Translations under genes and position numbers: made by a program
Shown: one piece after another, positions 16,992 through 26,112 of the stretch
Numbering within the stretch: position 1 is the first letter of the stretch
Layout: each line of letters starts with the position of its first letter
Notes under the pieces: model-generated
Told to the model about the DNA's origin: nothing
Seen by the model: only the letters and a program-made list of their open reading frames with translations
The model's database searches: none
Source of the DNA: Pseudochelatococcus sp047501465
GTDB taxonomy: Bacteria > Pseudomonadota > Alphaproteobacteria > Rhizobiales > Beijerinckiaceae
Reading direction: 5' to 3'
DNA: 64,000 nucleotides
NCBI RefSeq assembly: GCF_047501465.1
Contig: NZ_JAZDRL010000002.1
Coordinates: 248,001 to 312,000 of the forward strand

Positions 16992-18167
16992 ATGCCATTA
17001 TCATTGCTCGCTCTTGCTGCTGCTTCATTCTGCATAGGCACTACCGAGTTTGTCATTATGGGCCTGCTGCCGGAGGTCGCCGCAGATCTTGGCGTCAGCA
17101 TTCCTGCGGCGGGACATCTGGTATCGGGTTACGCGCTGGGTGTTGTTGTTGGCGCGCCGATTGTTGCCGTCATCACCAACGGTCTGCCGCGCAAGGCAAC
17201 CCTGATCGCGCTCACTTGCGTGTTCATACTGGGCAACGTGCTGTGTGCGATCGCTCCTTCTTACTGGCTTCTGATGGGTGCACGCGTCGTAACGGCTTTC
17301 TGCCATGGCGCCTATTTCGGCATCGGGGCTGTGGTCGCCTCAAATCTTGTCGCTAAAAATAAGCGCGCTCAAGCAGTGGCTATGATGTTTGGCGGGCTGA
17401 CGTTGGCGAACATTCTTGGCGTTCCAGCAGGCACCGCTCTGGGGCAGGAGTTGGGATGGCGTTCAACTTTCTGGGCGGTATCATTGATTGGTGTCGCTGC
17501 GGTAACAGCCCTTGCCGTGCTAGTACCATCCAACATCCCAAACCCGAAGGCGAGCATCATGCGCGAGTTTCGGGTGCTGGGGAAATCGCAGGTCATGCTG
17601 GCGATGGGCATGAGTATCATGGCCTCTGCCAGTCTGTTCAGCCTCTTCACCTACATTGCCCCAATGCTGCGTGAGGTATCGGGCCTGGAGCCACATCATG
17701 TTACATGGGTGCTGCTGCTGTTTGGTGTCGGCATCACCATCGGCAATTTTCTGGGTGGACGCCTCGCCGACTGGCGGTTGATGTCATCGATCAACGGGAT
17801 TTTTATCTCTTTGATCATTTTGCTTATCTGGCTGCATTTCGCCCTACCTGTGTGGCAACTGGCAGTCGCTGTCATCTTTTTATGGGGCATCGCCGATTTT
17901 GCTGTCGTCGCACCGCTACAAATACGTGTTGTCGATACGGCCAGCGATGCACCCAATATGGCCTCTACACTCAATCAGGCCGCCTTCAACATTGGCAATG
18001 CCAGTGGCGCATGGATTGGCGGCATGGCGCTGACGCTCGGCCTTAGTTATGACAGCCTGCCATTGGTATCGGCAGCGCTAGCTGCCGGCGGGCTTGGGCT
18101 ATGTCTGATATCGCAGAGCATGCCCCCCCACATTGAACAGACTGCTGATCCCTTACCCACGCCATAA
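16992..18167 (+). CDS. AraJ/YdhP-like MFS efflux transporter
   Basis: A drug/sugar-efflux type (DHA1) MFS protein of 391 residues with about 12 helices. The N-terminal FCIGTTEFVIMGLLPEVA and SGYALGVVVGAP are characteristic of the AraJ/YdhP group; motif A-like NGLPRKATL follows helix 2. I chose the ATG at 16992 because GAGGAAG lies upstream and family members start MPL; an in-frame GTG at 16977 adds five residues. It lies 156 bases after the ccoA-like gene with no visible terminator between. Substrate unknown. Confidence 0.88.
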   Translation: MPLSLLALAAASFCIGTTEFVIMGLLPEVAADLGVSIPAAGHLVSGYALGVVVGAPIVAVITNGLPRKATLIALTCVFILGNVLCAIAPSYWLLMGARVVTAFCHGAYFGIGAVVASNLVAKNKRAQAVAMMFGGLTLANILGVPAGTALGQELGWRSTFWAVSLIGVAAVTALAVLVPSNIPNPKASIMREFRVLGKSQVMLAMGMSIMASASLFSLFTYIAPMLREVSGLEPHHVTWVLLLFGVGITIGNFLGGRLADWRLMSSINGIFISLIILLIWLHFALPVWQLAVAVIFLWGIADFAVVAPLQIRVVDTASDAPNMASTLNQAAFNIGNASGAWIGGMALTLGLSYDSLPLVSAALAAGGLGLCLISQSMPPHIEQTADPLPTP

Positions 18168-18173
18168 CAGCGA

Positions 18174-19406
18174 TCAAGGCACCTGAATAACCGCCTTGGC
18201 CAACAGCGCGTTGAGATCATCTGCATTACTGCTGCAATCAGCATCAAGCCATAGGTCGCGCGCACGGGCCAACACACGCCCCATACGCGGCCCAGCAGAA
18301 ACACCTGCTGCGGCAAGATGTTTGCCTGTAAGTGGAAAAACCGGCACCCTTTGACTGCCATTGATAAAATCAGCAAGCAAAGCATGCGCGGCATCATTCA
18401 ACACAGGCGTCGGCTCTCCTGCCAGCACGGTTGTCGCATCTGCCACTGGCTGCAATCCCAGCTCAACAACCAGACGGCGCAACGTACGCACATCAACCGT
18501 CTCGCGACGACCATGCATACGGGCGATCAGCGAGCCTGCCTTATTTAACCGATCGAACTCCCCATTGGAGAGCCGTAACCGCTCCCGCAACCGTTCGGCA
18601 TCCTCCGGCACCACAACCGAAAGCGCCAACAAGCGGATCACAGCATCATCTGCGCCTGAAGCAACACGCGTGAAGCGCCCAAGCTCTGCCACACCACCCG
18701 TGATTGCCGTAAGCACACCTATATCACTGAGATCTGTCACCACCTCTACCGCGCGCCTTGCCACGAGAATCCGCAGCATTTCGGAGCGCACACGCTCCCG
18801 CGAGAGTTGCGCCAGACCAGCGCGTTCCTGAATGCAGGCAGCCAAGCCTGCTGCATCAAGCGCACCAACGCCATAATCCGCTGAAAAGCGGAAGAAACGT
18901 AAAATGCGAAGGTAATCCTCGCGAATGCGGGTCGCGGCATCACCGATAAAACGCACACGCCGTGCTGTGATGTCAGCCAAGCCATTCGTGAAATCGTAGA
19001 GCTTGCCGTGCTTATCGAGATAAAGCGCGTTCATCGTAAAGTCGCGCCGATGCGCATCGATATCAAAATCAGTCCCGAACGCAACCTCCGCGCGGCGGCC
19101 ATTGGTTGCAACATCTCGCCGCAAGGTGGTAATCTCAAACGGCCGACCATGGGCAACGACTGTCACTGTGCCATGGTCGATTCCGGTTGGCACGACTTTC
19201 AGGCCTGCAGCCCTTGCCAGCTCCGCAACTTCCTGCGGAGTGGCAGTCGTGGCGCAATCGATATCGTTCGCGGGCAGGCCCATCAGCACATTACGCACTG
19301 CCCCACCGACAATCCGCGTGTCCGCCCCTTGCGCATCGATCACCGTCAACACGTGGCGCAATACAGGATCATCGAGCAGCTTTTGTGCACGCACTTCGTT
19401 CATCAT
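18174..19406 (-). CDS. cca: CCA tRNA nucleotidyltransferase
   Basis: This enzyme adds or repairs the 3' CCA of tRNA. The class II nucleotidyltransferase head has the GG motif GGAVRN (34-39) and metal-binding D48 and D50 in NDIDCATTA. DFTMNALYLD and the RNA-binding TRIREDYLRILRFFRF segment (about 155-175) follow. 410 residues is usual for alphaproteobacteria. It overlaps the upstream DUF6111 gene by 4 bases and is the last gene of a minus-strand operon. It ends 7 bases from the convergent MFS gene. Confidence 0.96.
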   Translation of the reverse strand: MMNEVRAQKLLDDPVLRHVLTVIDAQGADTRIVGGAVRNVLMGLPANDIDCATTATPQEVAELARAAGLKVVPTGIDHGTVTVVAHGRPFEITTLRRDVATNGRRAEVAFGTDFDIDAHRRDFTMNALYLDKHGKLYDFTNGLADITARRVRFIGDAATRIREDYLRILRFFRFSADYGVGALDAAGLAACIQERAGLAQLSRERVRSEMLRILVARRAVEVVTDLSDIGVLTAITGGVAELGRFTRVASGADDAVIRLLALSVVVPEDAERLRERLRLSNGEFDRLNKAGSLIARMHGRRETVDVRTLRRLVVELGLQPVADATTVLAGEPTPVLNDAAHALLADFINGSQRVPVFPLTGKHLAAAGVSAGPRMGRVLARARDLWLDADCSSNADDLNALLAKAVIQVP

Positions 19407-19660
19407 TTGAAATGTCCCGGCACCAACTTGCCGTCCTCAAGATGCGTGGGCACATACGCGCCGGTGTTGCGCTCTGCCGTGAGACCCGTGATGACAAAAC
19501 TACCAATAGCGATGAGCAGGCCTACAAGCACAAGCCATGGCACGTGACCATCCCAAGCCTCACGCGTCCATGGGTTGCGCTGACGCAAATAGAGATAGAT
19601 CGCAAACAGGACAAACGGGCTTAGAAACAGGACAAGCGCCTCAAACACGGCTCTGGTCAT
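19403..19660 (-). CDS. DUF6111 family small membrane protein
   Basis: The 85-residue protein has two membrane helices (about 7-25, ALVLFLSPFVLFAIYLYL, and 41-61) and an RQRNPWTREAWDGHVPWL loop, a pattern I associate with DUF6111 of alphaproteobacteria. It is coupled to cca by a 4-base overlap. Function unknown. Confidence 0.85.
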   Translation of the reverse strand: MTRAVFEALVLFLSPFVLFAIYLYLRQRNPWTREAWDGHVPWLVLVGLLIAIGSFVITGLTAERNTGAYVPTHLEDGKLVPGHFK

Positions 19661-19700
19661 AAGATTGTCTCATAAAGCATCCCATTGATAGTGCGACGTT

Positions 19701-20360
19701 TCATGGCGCATATAGCCTTTCATAGAGGTTGCGGATGATTCCCGCAGTTGCTCCCCAGATATAGCGCTTGCCATAGGGCATTGCATAATAATGACGCAGC
19801 GTACCCTGCCATTCTCGTGCATGACGCTCATGATGATTAACGTTCATGAGGAAATCGAGCGGCACCTCGAAAACATCCTCCACCTCATCGGGGTTCGCAT
19901 GGGGCGAGAATTGCGGATCTATGATCCCCACTACTGGCACGATGTTATAGCCGGTTGCAGAAAGATAATGATCGAGATAGCCCAACGGGCGCACGAGAGC
20001 TGCCGGCAGACCGATTTCTTCATTGGCCTCACGTAGCGCTGCCGCGAGCGGGGATGCATCGGTGGGGTCAATTTTTCCACCAGGAAAGGCAATCTGCGCA
20101 GCATGTTGACGCAGCGTTGCCGCACGTTGGGTCAGCAGCATGTTGTATTGAGGGCCACCCGCCCCATCGCGCACAACCAGAGGCACAAGCACAGCCGCTG
20201 GCCGGATAGGATGAATATCCGGCAAGGCATTGCCGAGCGCGTGATCTCCAAAGGCATATTCCGCAGCTACCCCAGTGCTTAAACCAAAGGAAGGTGCGGG
20301 ATATAACCTTTCACTCAAATGCGTAATCAGCTGTGAAACGGCCACATCAGGCACACTCAC
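19701..20360 (-). CDS. NUDIX hydrolase, CoA pyrophosphatase type
   Basis: The 219-residue protein contains the extended NUDIX box GGKIDPTDASPLAAALREAN followed by EEIGL (about 94-118), with the catalytic REANEE core at 110-115. The QRAATLRQHAAQIAFPGG lead-in (about 78-95) is the UPF0035/CoA-hydrolase signature seen in YeaB/NudL. It probably cleaves CoA or its derivatives. It overlaps DUF1285 by 4 bases. Confidence 0.9.
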   Translation of the reverse strand: MSVPDVAVSQLITHLSERLYPAPSFGLSTGVAAEYAFGDHALGNALPDIHPIRPAAVLVPLVVRDGAGGPQYNMLLTQRAATLRQHAAQIAFPGGKIDPTDASPLAAALREANEEIGLPAALVRPLGYLDHYLSATGYNIVPVVGIIDPQFSPHANPDEVEDVFEVPLDFLMNVNHHERHAREWQGTLRHYYAMPYGKRYIWGATAGIIRNLYERLYAP

Positions 20361-21013
20361 GCGGGATCCTCGCTATAGAAGGCCGCTGTCTCAGCAATCG
20401 GAAAGAACGCATCGCCTGAAGCAATACCGACGACAGAACGGCCATCAACCTTACGTTCCTCGGCCTGCGCCAACAGATCCGCGACGAGTGCGCGCGTCAA
20501 TCGCGCCCACAAATCGCCACGCACTTTGACATAGGGACGAAATCCGCCACCCGCATCGATTGAAAAACGCAATGGAAAGTCTTTGTTGACCACCACAGCA
20601 TCATCGAGATTTGTGCGGAAATGTAATTGGCCTGTTGCAGAATCACGCGCCATTTCAACAGCAAGGAATGGCACGTCATCAACTTTTATCCCCACCTTTT
20701 CGACAGGGGTAACAAGCACGTAACGATCACCTTCCCGGCGCAAGATCGACGCGAAAAGACGCACCAAAGCGGGACGTCCGATAGGCGTTCCCTGATAAAT
20801 CCACACCCCATCGGCCCCGATACGCATATCGATGCACCCGCAATCGGGCGGATTCCATTTGTCCACCCCCTCTCGCGCACCAAGCCCTTCTGCTGCTGAA
20901 AGAAGCCGCGCCAAGCCTTGTGGCGTATCAATTGGCATCTCTGGACGACCACCTGTTGCCGGATTAACTGGTGGTGCGCCGCCTGTGTCTTCTTGCAAGG
21001 TCGACATATTCAC
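20357..21013 (-). CDS. DUF1285 family protein
   Basis: A soluble 218-residue protein with the conserved DUF1285 features WNPPDCGCIDMRI (about 53-65), GTPIGRPALVRLFASILRRE and VTPVEKVGI. Function is not established. It leads the DUF1285-NUDIX-DUF6111-cca operon, a common alphaproteobacterial order, divergent from moxR. An in-frame ATG two codons downstream (21007) is an equally good start. Confidence 0.9.
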   Translation of the reverse strand: MNMSTLQEDTGGAPPVNPATGGRPEMPIDTPQGLARLLSAAEGLGAREGVDKWNPPDCGCIDMRIGADGVWIYQGTPIGRPALVRLFASILRREGDRYVLVTPVEKVGIKVDDVPFLAVEMARDSATGQLHFRTNLDDAVVVNKDFPLRFSIDAGGGFRPYVKVRGDLWARLTRALVADLLAQAEERKVDGRSVVGIASGDAFFPIAETAAFYSEDPA

Positions 21014-21293
21014 CTCCCCTAATAGTTTTGCCGCATATTATATCGTTGCGGTTTTGGCTCAAACATTAACTCAAGAGCGCGGAGTCTGAACTGAAATTAA
21101 TTAGCGAGCATCCGCAGGATGTGTTGTGATTTGGTTCTATTATAGTCATCATCAGCGCATTGTCCCACCCTGTGATGTTGCCCGCTTGACTGACGCGGCA
21201 TCTGCACCCAACAAAGACGGTGGGATTATCCAAATATGCAGTCTGCGGATGACGCAAAGATAGCGTCAGCGCACAAAGGCAGGAACCGATACG

Positions 21294-22301
21294 ATGACAG
21301 CCACAGCGCTAGACGACGCCACCATTGCCGCCACTGCGATCGTGGCACAGGCAGAGATGGCGCTGAGTGCCACCGCAAAGGCGCGTGAAGCCATCGGCTC
21401 TGTGATCTTTGGACAGGAACGCGTGGTGGAACTGGCACTTGTCACCATCCTGGCTGGTGGCCATGGCTTGTTGGTTGGCGTACCCGGCCTTGCCAAAACC
21501 CGTTTGGTGGAGGCTATGGGCACCGTTCTGGGGCTTAATAGCCAACGCGTTCAATTCACACCAGATCTGATGCCCTCCGATATTCTCGGCAGTGAAATTC
21601 TCGACGAAACCGCATCAGGCCAGCGCAGCTTCCGTTTTGTGCGGGGACCGATTTTTACACAGCTGCTCATGGCGGATGAGATCAATCGCGCCAGCCCGCG
21701 CACCCAGTCTGCGCTGCTACAGGCCATGCAGGAACATCATGTAACTGTCGCAGGCGTACGCTACGATCTGCCGCAACCATTTCACGTTCTCGCGACCCAG
21801 AACCCCATTGAGCAGGAAGGCACCTATCCGCTTCCGGAAGCACAGCTCGACCGCTTCCTGCTACAAATCGATGTCACGTACCCCGATCGCGATGCCGAGC
21901 GCCGCATTCTACTGGAAACAACCGGCACGGAAGACAAGCCACTTACGGCCGCCCTTAACACGGAAACGCTTGTCGCAATCCAGCGTCTCGTACGTCGCCT
22001 TCCTGTTGGTGATAGCGTGGTTGAGGCCATCCTTGATCTCGTACGCTCTGCTCGTCCAGGTGAGGGAAAAGCTGGCCTTGCCGACAAGCTCGCCTGGGGC
22101 CCTGGCCCGCGCGCCAGCCAAGCCCTTACCTTGGCTGCGCGCGCCCGCGCGCTCCTTCAAGGACGCCTCGCGCCATCGCTGGACGACGTACGTGAATTGG
22201 CAGAACCCGTGCTCAAACACCGCATCGCCCTGACCTTCGCCGCCCGCGCTGAGGGCCACACAGTGGAAGACATCATCGCAAGGCTGGTTGAAGGCATATA
22301 A
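21294..22301 (+). CDS. MoxR-family AAA+ ATPase
   Basis: MoxR ATPases act as chaperone-like factors with DUF58 and von Willebrand-type proteins. The 335-residue protein has Walker A GVPGLAKT (62-69), Walker B LLMADEIN (124-131), a sensor-like ATQNPIEQEGTYPLPEAQLD stretch (167-186), and a C-terminal AAA lid. It is followed by DUF58 and BatA-like genes, the usual MoxR arrangement. A Shine-Dalgarno-like AGGAACCG precedes the ATG. Confidence 0.95.
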   Translation: MTATALDDATIAATAIVAQAEMALSATAKAREAIGSVIFGQERVVELALVTILAGGHGLLVGVPGLAKTRLVEAMGTVLGLNSQRVQFTPDLMPSDILGSEILDETASGQRSFRFVRGPIFTQLLMADEINRASPRTQSALLQAMQEHHVTVAGVRYDLPQPFHVLATQNPIEQEGTYPLPEAQLDRFLLQIDVTYPDRDAERRILLETTGTEDKPLTAALNTETLVAIQRLVRRLPVGDSVVEAILDLVRSARPGEGKAGLADKLAWGPGPRASQALTLAARARALLQGRLAPSLDDVRELAEPVLKHRIALTFAARAEGHTVEDIIARLVEGI

Positions 22302-22358
22302 CGAAATACGATTAACCTGCAATATGTTATGATGAAATCTTAAACGGATATATAACGA

Positions 22359-23276
22359 ATGGCGCGTGTTGAAGTCTTGCCGGAAAACAGCCGCTTCCCC
22401 GGATTGGGTGAAGCAGAGCTGGCGCATGATCTCGCCACACGCCTGCCACGTTTGGTGCTGGAGGCGCGACGCGTGGCCAGCAATCTCACCCATGGCATTC
22501 ATGGCCGCAGACGGGCGGGCCCTGGCGAGAGTTTTTGGCAATTCCGCCCCTTTGACTCCGGTGAGGCGGCTACTCGTATTGACTGGCGACGCTCCGCCCG
22601 GGATGGAAAGCTCTACGTACGTGAGCGTGAATGGGAGGCCGCCCAGACCATCGAACTATGGATCGACCGTTCAATATCCATGGCCTACGCTTCTGATCTT
22701 GCCACCGCACCGAAAGTCGAGCGCGCGATTGTTCTAGGGCTGGCACTTGCAGAAGCACTGGTGACAGCTGGCGAGCGCGTTGGCTACATGGGGCGCCTAA
22801 GCCCGCGCGCATCACGACGTATCGGCGAACAGATCGCGCAAACGCTTGCCTCAGATACTCAGGACGTCAACAGCGACTTACCCCCTCACATCCCACTGAA
22901 ACGCCGCAGCGAACCTCTGATTATTGGCGACTTTCTGGTTGCATTAGAACAAGTTGAGAAGACAATCGCATCCATTGCATCAAATGGCGCATATGGGCAT
23001 GCCATCCTCATTGTGGACCCGGTTGAGGAAACCTTTCCTTTCACCGGCCAAACTGAGCTTGTTGATCCGGAAAACGGCGCACGTCTTTATCTTGGCGATG
23101 CAGCGAGTTGGGGCGCAGAGTATCGGCAACGAATTGCTGCCCATCGTGATGGATTGCGCGAGATCTTCACCCGGCATGGTTTCACGATGACAATTCATCA
23201 CACCGACAGACCCGCAAGCGAGGCTGCACTTCGCGTGCTGACGCTTCTCGCTAGCCGTCGCGGCAGGGATGATTGA
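22359..23276 (+). CDS. DUF58 domain protein (MoxR partner)
   Basis: The 305-residue protein has the DUF58 core FRPFDSGEAATRIDWRRSAR (62-81) and a MIDAS-like DRSISM (103-108) inside a von Willebrand A-like fold. Such proteins are the usual partners of MoxR ATPases; the molecular role is not settled. No membrane helix is evident. It is 57 bases after moxR and overlaps the next gene by 8. Confidence 0.93.
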   Translation: MARVEVLPENSRFPGLGEAELAHDLATRLPRLVLEARRVASNLTHGIHGRRRAGPGESFWQFRPFDSGEAATRIDWRRSARDGKLYVREREWEAAQTIELWIDRSISMAYASDLATAPKVERAIVLGLALAEALVTAGERVGYMGRLSPRASRRIGEQIAQTLASDTQDVNSDLPPHIPLKRRSEPLIIGDFLVALEQVEKTIASIASNGAYGHAILIVDPVEETFPFTGQTELVDPENGARLYLGDAASWGAEYRQRIAAHRDGLREIFTRHGFTMTIHHTDRPASEAALRVLTLLASRRGRDD

Positions 23277-26103
23277 TATGTTTGGCCTGGAACTCTTCAG
23301 TCTTCCATTTGCTTTTGCCGCGCCGCTGACATTGCTGGCGCTGGCGCTGCTGCCCGCGCTGTGGCTGCTTCTGCGCATCACGCCGCCTACGCCGAAGCGC
23401 ATCGCCTTTCCCCCGCTACGGTTGGCGCTTGACCTTGCCCCCCAACAAAACACGCCCGCGCGCACACCGTGGTGGCTGTTGCTGCTGCGTGTGCTGATTG
23501 CAGCACTCCTTATCTTTGCAGCCTCATGGCCCGCCTGGAACCCGCTTCCAGCCATGCCTGGCAATGGGCCGGTGCTACTGCTGCTCGATAACGGTTTTTC
23601 TGCTGCACATGATTGGCGGGCACGCCTTAATAGTGCCCAGAATGTACTAGCGGCCACAACACGTGACAAGCGCGCCACTGCCATCGTAGGCTTGGCTGAT
23701 GCCCCGGCTGACATCACCCTGACCAATGGAGCAGAAGCGCAAGACCGTCTTCGCGCGCTGGAGCCACGCCCTTATGAGGCGACACGCGAAGCCCATTTGC
23801 CGCAAATTCAGAAGTTTCTTGATCAGCATGCCGATGCTGCCATCGTCTGGATCAGCGATCGCACAACTATCCAAGCCCCAACCATCAATGCGGATACTGA
23901 GCGGGGTAATTTCGCAACGCGCCTCAATGCGCTGAAGGGTGCGCGGGCGCTCGTTATCCATGCTGAACCGTTTGCATCTTCTCTCGCTCTTGCGGGCAGC
24001 GCCAACACCCGTGATGGTCTTGAAGTCACCTTGACCCGCGCCAATACGCAAACTTTGCCACAAGGTAGCCTGCGTGCCGTTGATTTCAAAGGCCTGCCAC
24101 TGGGCGAAACCGCGTTTGCCTTCGCACAGGATACCCTTGAAACAAAGGCTTTGTTCGCGCTGCCGATTGAGATCCGCAATAGCGTTGCACGCATCGATAT
24201 CGTGGGGCAGGCATCGGCTGGTGCTGTCACCCTTGTCGATGACCGCCAGCGCCGCAACCGTGTCGGCCTGATTTCTGGCGCGGGCGCGGATACTGCAAGC
24301 CAACCATTGCTGTCACCCACGTTCTATCTTTCACGCGCGCTGGAACCCTTCGCTGAGCTACGTGAACCACGTGGGTCTCTGCCTGAAGTTGTGAGCCAAC
24401 TGATCGATGAAAACGCCACGGTCATCGCGATGACGGACATTGGCAACATTGACCGACAGACCACCCGCAAGCTGGAAGAATTCGTGAAACAGGGTGGCGT
24501 GCTGCTCCGTTTCGCTGGTCCACGCATGGCCAATAGTGATGAGGAATTGGTGCCAGTAAGGCTACGTCAGGGTGAACGTACCATTGGTGGTGCATTATCA
24601 TGGGATACACCACGTACGCTTGCTCCCTTCCCGGAAAAAAGCCCATTTGAAGGTCTGGCTTTGTCTGATGAGGTCACTGTGAACCGTCAGATTCTGGCTG
24701 AGCCTGATGCCGATCTTACCCGCCGCACCTGGGCAGCGCTCTCGGATGGTACACCCATTGTCACCGCAGAACGGCGTGGCGACGGGCTGATCGTGCTGGT
24801 GCATGTCACAGCCGATGCAACATGGTCGAACCTGCCCTTATCCGGGACATTCGTAGATATGCTTCGCCGGATTATTGCGATGTCGGGCAAGAATACTGGC
24901 AGCGATGCTGCAACCGCAGATGCCCTCGAAACCGCCTCGCCGCTTCGCATTCTCGACGGTTTTGGCGTATTCCGTAATCCGCCCGCAACGGCACGCCCCA
25001 TTGTGCGTGGTATATCCACACGCGCATCGATTGATCACCCTGCGGGCTTTTATGGTACCAGCGAAGCGCCGATTGCCGTCAATGCGCTTAATCCGGAGGA
25101 TCGCTTGGCTGCATTGGATCTCTCAGCTGTTGAGGATACTATTCAGCCATTGTCCTCCCCACTCAGCATCGATCTGCGGTTACCGGCGCTATTGCTTGCA
25201 CTGCTGTTGTTCATGGCAGATACCGCAATCAGTGCTATGCTCGGCGGCAGGCTGAGGCGCCCCAATCTGCGATCTTCTGGAGCAGCTGCCACAATACTGC
25301 TTGCAGGCTTCATCGTTGTTTCCATGACAACGCATACTTCTGCGCAAAAACCTCTTTCTGAAACCGCAAAACAATCGGCACTGCAAACGCACCTTGCCTA
25401 TGTGATAACGGGCAATAATGAGGTGGATGAAATAAGCCGCGCTGGCCTTGCGGGCCTGAGCCAGGAATTATCTTACCGCACATCCTTCGAGCCAGCAGAT
25501 CCTGTTGGGATTGATCCGTCAAAGGACGAACTGGCATTCTATCCGCTGATCTATTGGCCAATCACGGCAGATCAGCCCATGCCATCCGAAGCATCGTTGC
25601 GGCGGATCGATGCCTTCATGAAGGCTGGCGGCACCGTGATATTCGATACACGCGACGCCTGGAGCCAGACGGGCAGCAATGCTCCCTCACCAGAAACGGC
25701 CCGCCTGCGGCAAATGCTGGCTGGTCTCGATATTCCCGAACTTGAACCTGTGCCGCCGGATCACGTGCTTACCAAAACCTTCTTTCTAATGGATAATTTC
25801 CCTGGCCGCTATGCCACTGGCCAAACGTGGGTTGAAGCATTGCCCCCTATGCAACAAGGTGAGTCGCGCCCGGCACGTAGCGGCGATAACGTGTCGCCTA
25901 TCATCATCACCTCCAATGATCTCGCTGCCGCGTGGGCCACGGATAACTTCGGCTCACCGCTTTACCCCACTGTCGGCTCCAATAAAGAGCAGCACGAAAT
26001 GGCAGCACGTGGGGGCATGAATATGGTTATGTATGTGCTTACCGGTAGCTATAAGGCCGATCAGGTGCATGTGCCAGCACTCCTCGACAGGCTGGGGCAA
26101 TAG
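23269..26103 (+). CDS. BatA-like membrane protein with C-terminal DUF4159
   Basis: The 944-residue protein starts with a BatA N-terminal domain: helices at about 12-36 and 64-86 around the cytoplasmic TPKRIAFPPLRL. A large periplasmic part follows, including a region (about 400-440) resembling glutamine-amidotransferase folds. Two more helices lie near 640-660 and 668-690. A DUF4159 domain (about 704-944) contains YPLIYWPI and AFMKAGGTVIFDTRD. A second ATG at 23278 (MFGLEL) is an alternative start. The order moxR-DUF58-this gene-next gene is conserved in alphaproteobacteria; function unknown, probably envelope related. Confidence 0.9.
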   Translation: MIDMFGLELFSLPFAFAAPLTLLALALLPALWLLLRITPPTPKRIAFPPLRLALDLAPQQNTPARTPWWLLLLRVLIAALLIFAASWPAWNPLPAMPGNGPVLLLLDNGFSAAHDWRARLNSAQNVLAATTRDKRATAIVGLADAPADITLTNGAEAQDRLRALEPRPYEATREAHLPQIQKFLDQHADAAIVWISDRTTIQAPTINADTERGNFATRLNALKGARALVIHAEPFASSLALAGSANTRDGLEVTLTRANTQTLPQGSLRAVDFKGLPLGETAFAFAQDTLETKALFALPIEIRNSVARIDIVGQASAGAVTLVDDRQRRNRVGLISGAGADTASQPLLSPTFYLSRALEPFAELREPRGSLPEVVSQLIDENATVIAMTDIGNIDRQTTRKLEEFVKQGGVLLRFAGPRMANSDEELVPVRLRQGERTIGGALSWDTPRTLAPFPEKSPFEGLALSDEVTVNRQILAEPDADLTRRTWAALSDGTPIVTAERRGDGLIVLVHVTADATWSNLPLSGTFVDMLRRIIAMSGKNTGSDAATADALETASPLRILDGFGVFRNPPATARPIVRGISTRASIDHPAGFYGTSEAPIAVNALNPEDRLAALDLSAVEDTIQPLSSPLSIDLRLPALLLALLLFMADTAISAMLGGRLRRPNLRSSGAAATILLAGFIVVSMTTHTSAQKPLSETAKQSALQTHLAYVITGNNEVDEISRAGLAGLSQELSYRTSFEPADPVGIDPSKDELAFYPLIYWPITADQPMPSEASLRRIDAFMKAGGTVIFDTRDAWSQTGSNAPSPETARLRQMLAGLDIPELEPVPPDHVLTKTFFLMDNFPGRYATGQTWVEALPPMQQGESRPARSGDNVSPIIITSNDLAAAWATDNFGSPLYPTVGSNKEQHEMAARGGMNMVMYVLTGSYKADQVHVPALLDRLGQ

Positions 26104-26112
26104 GAACGGCTG

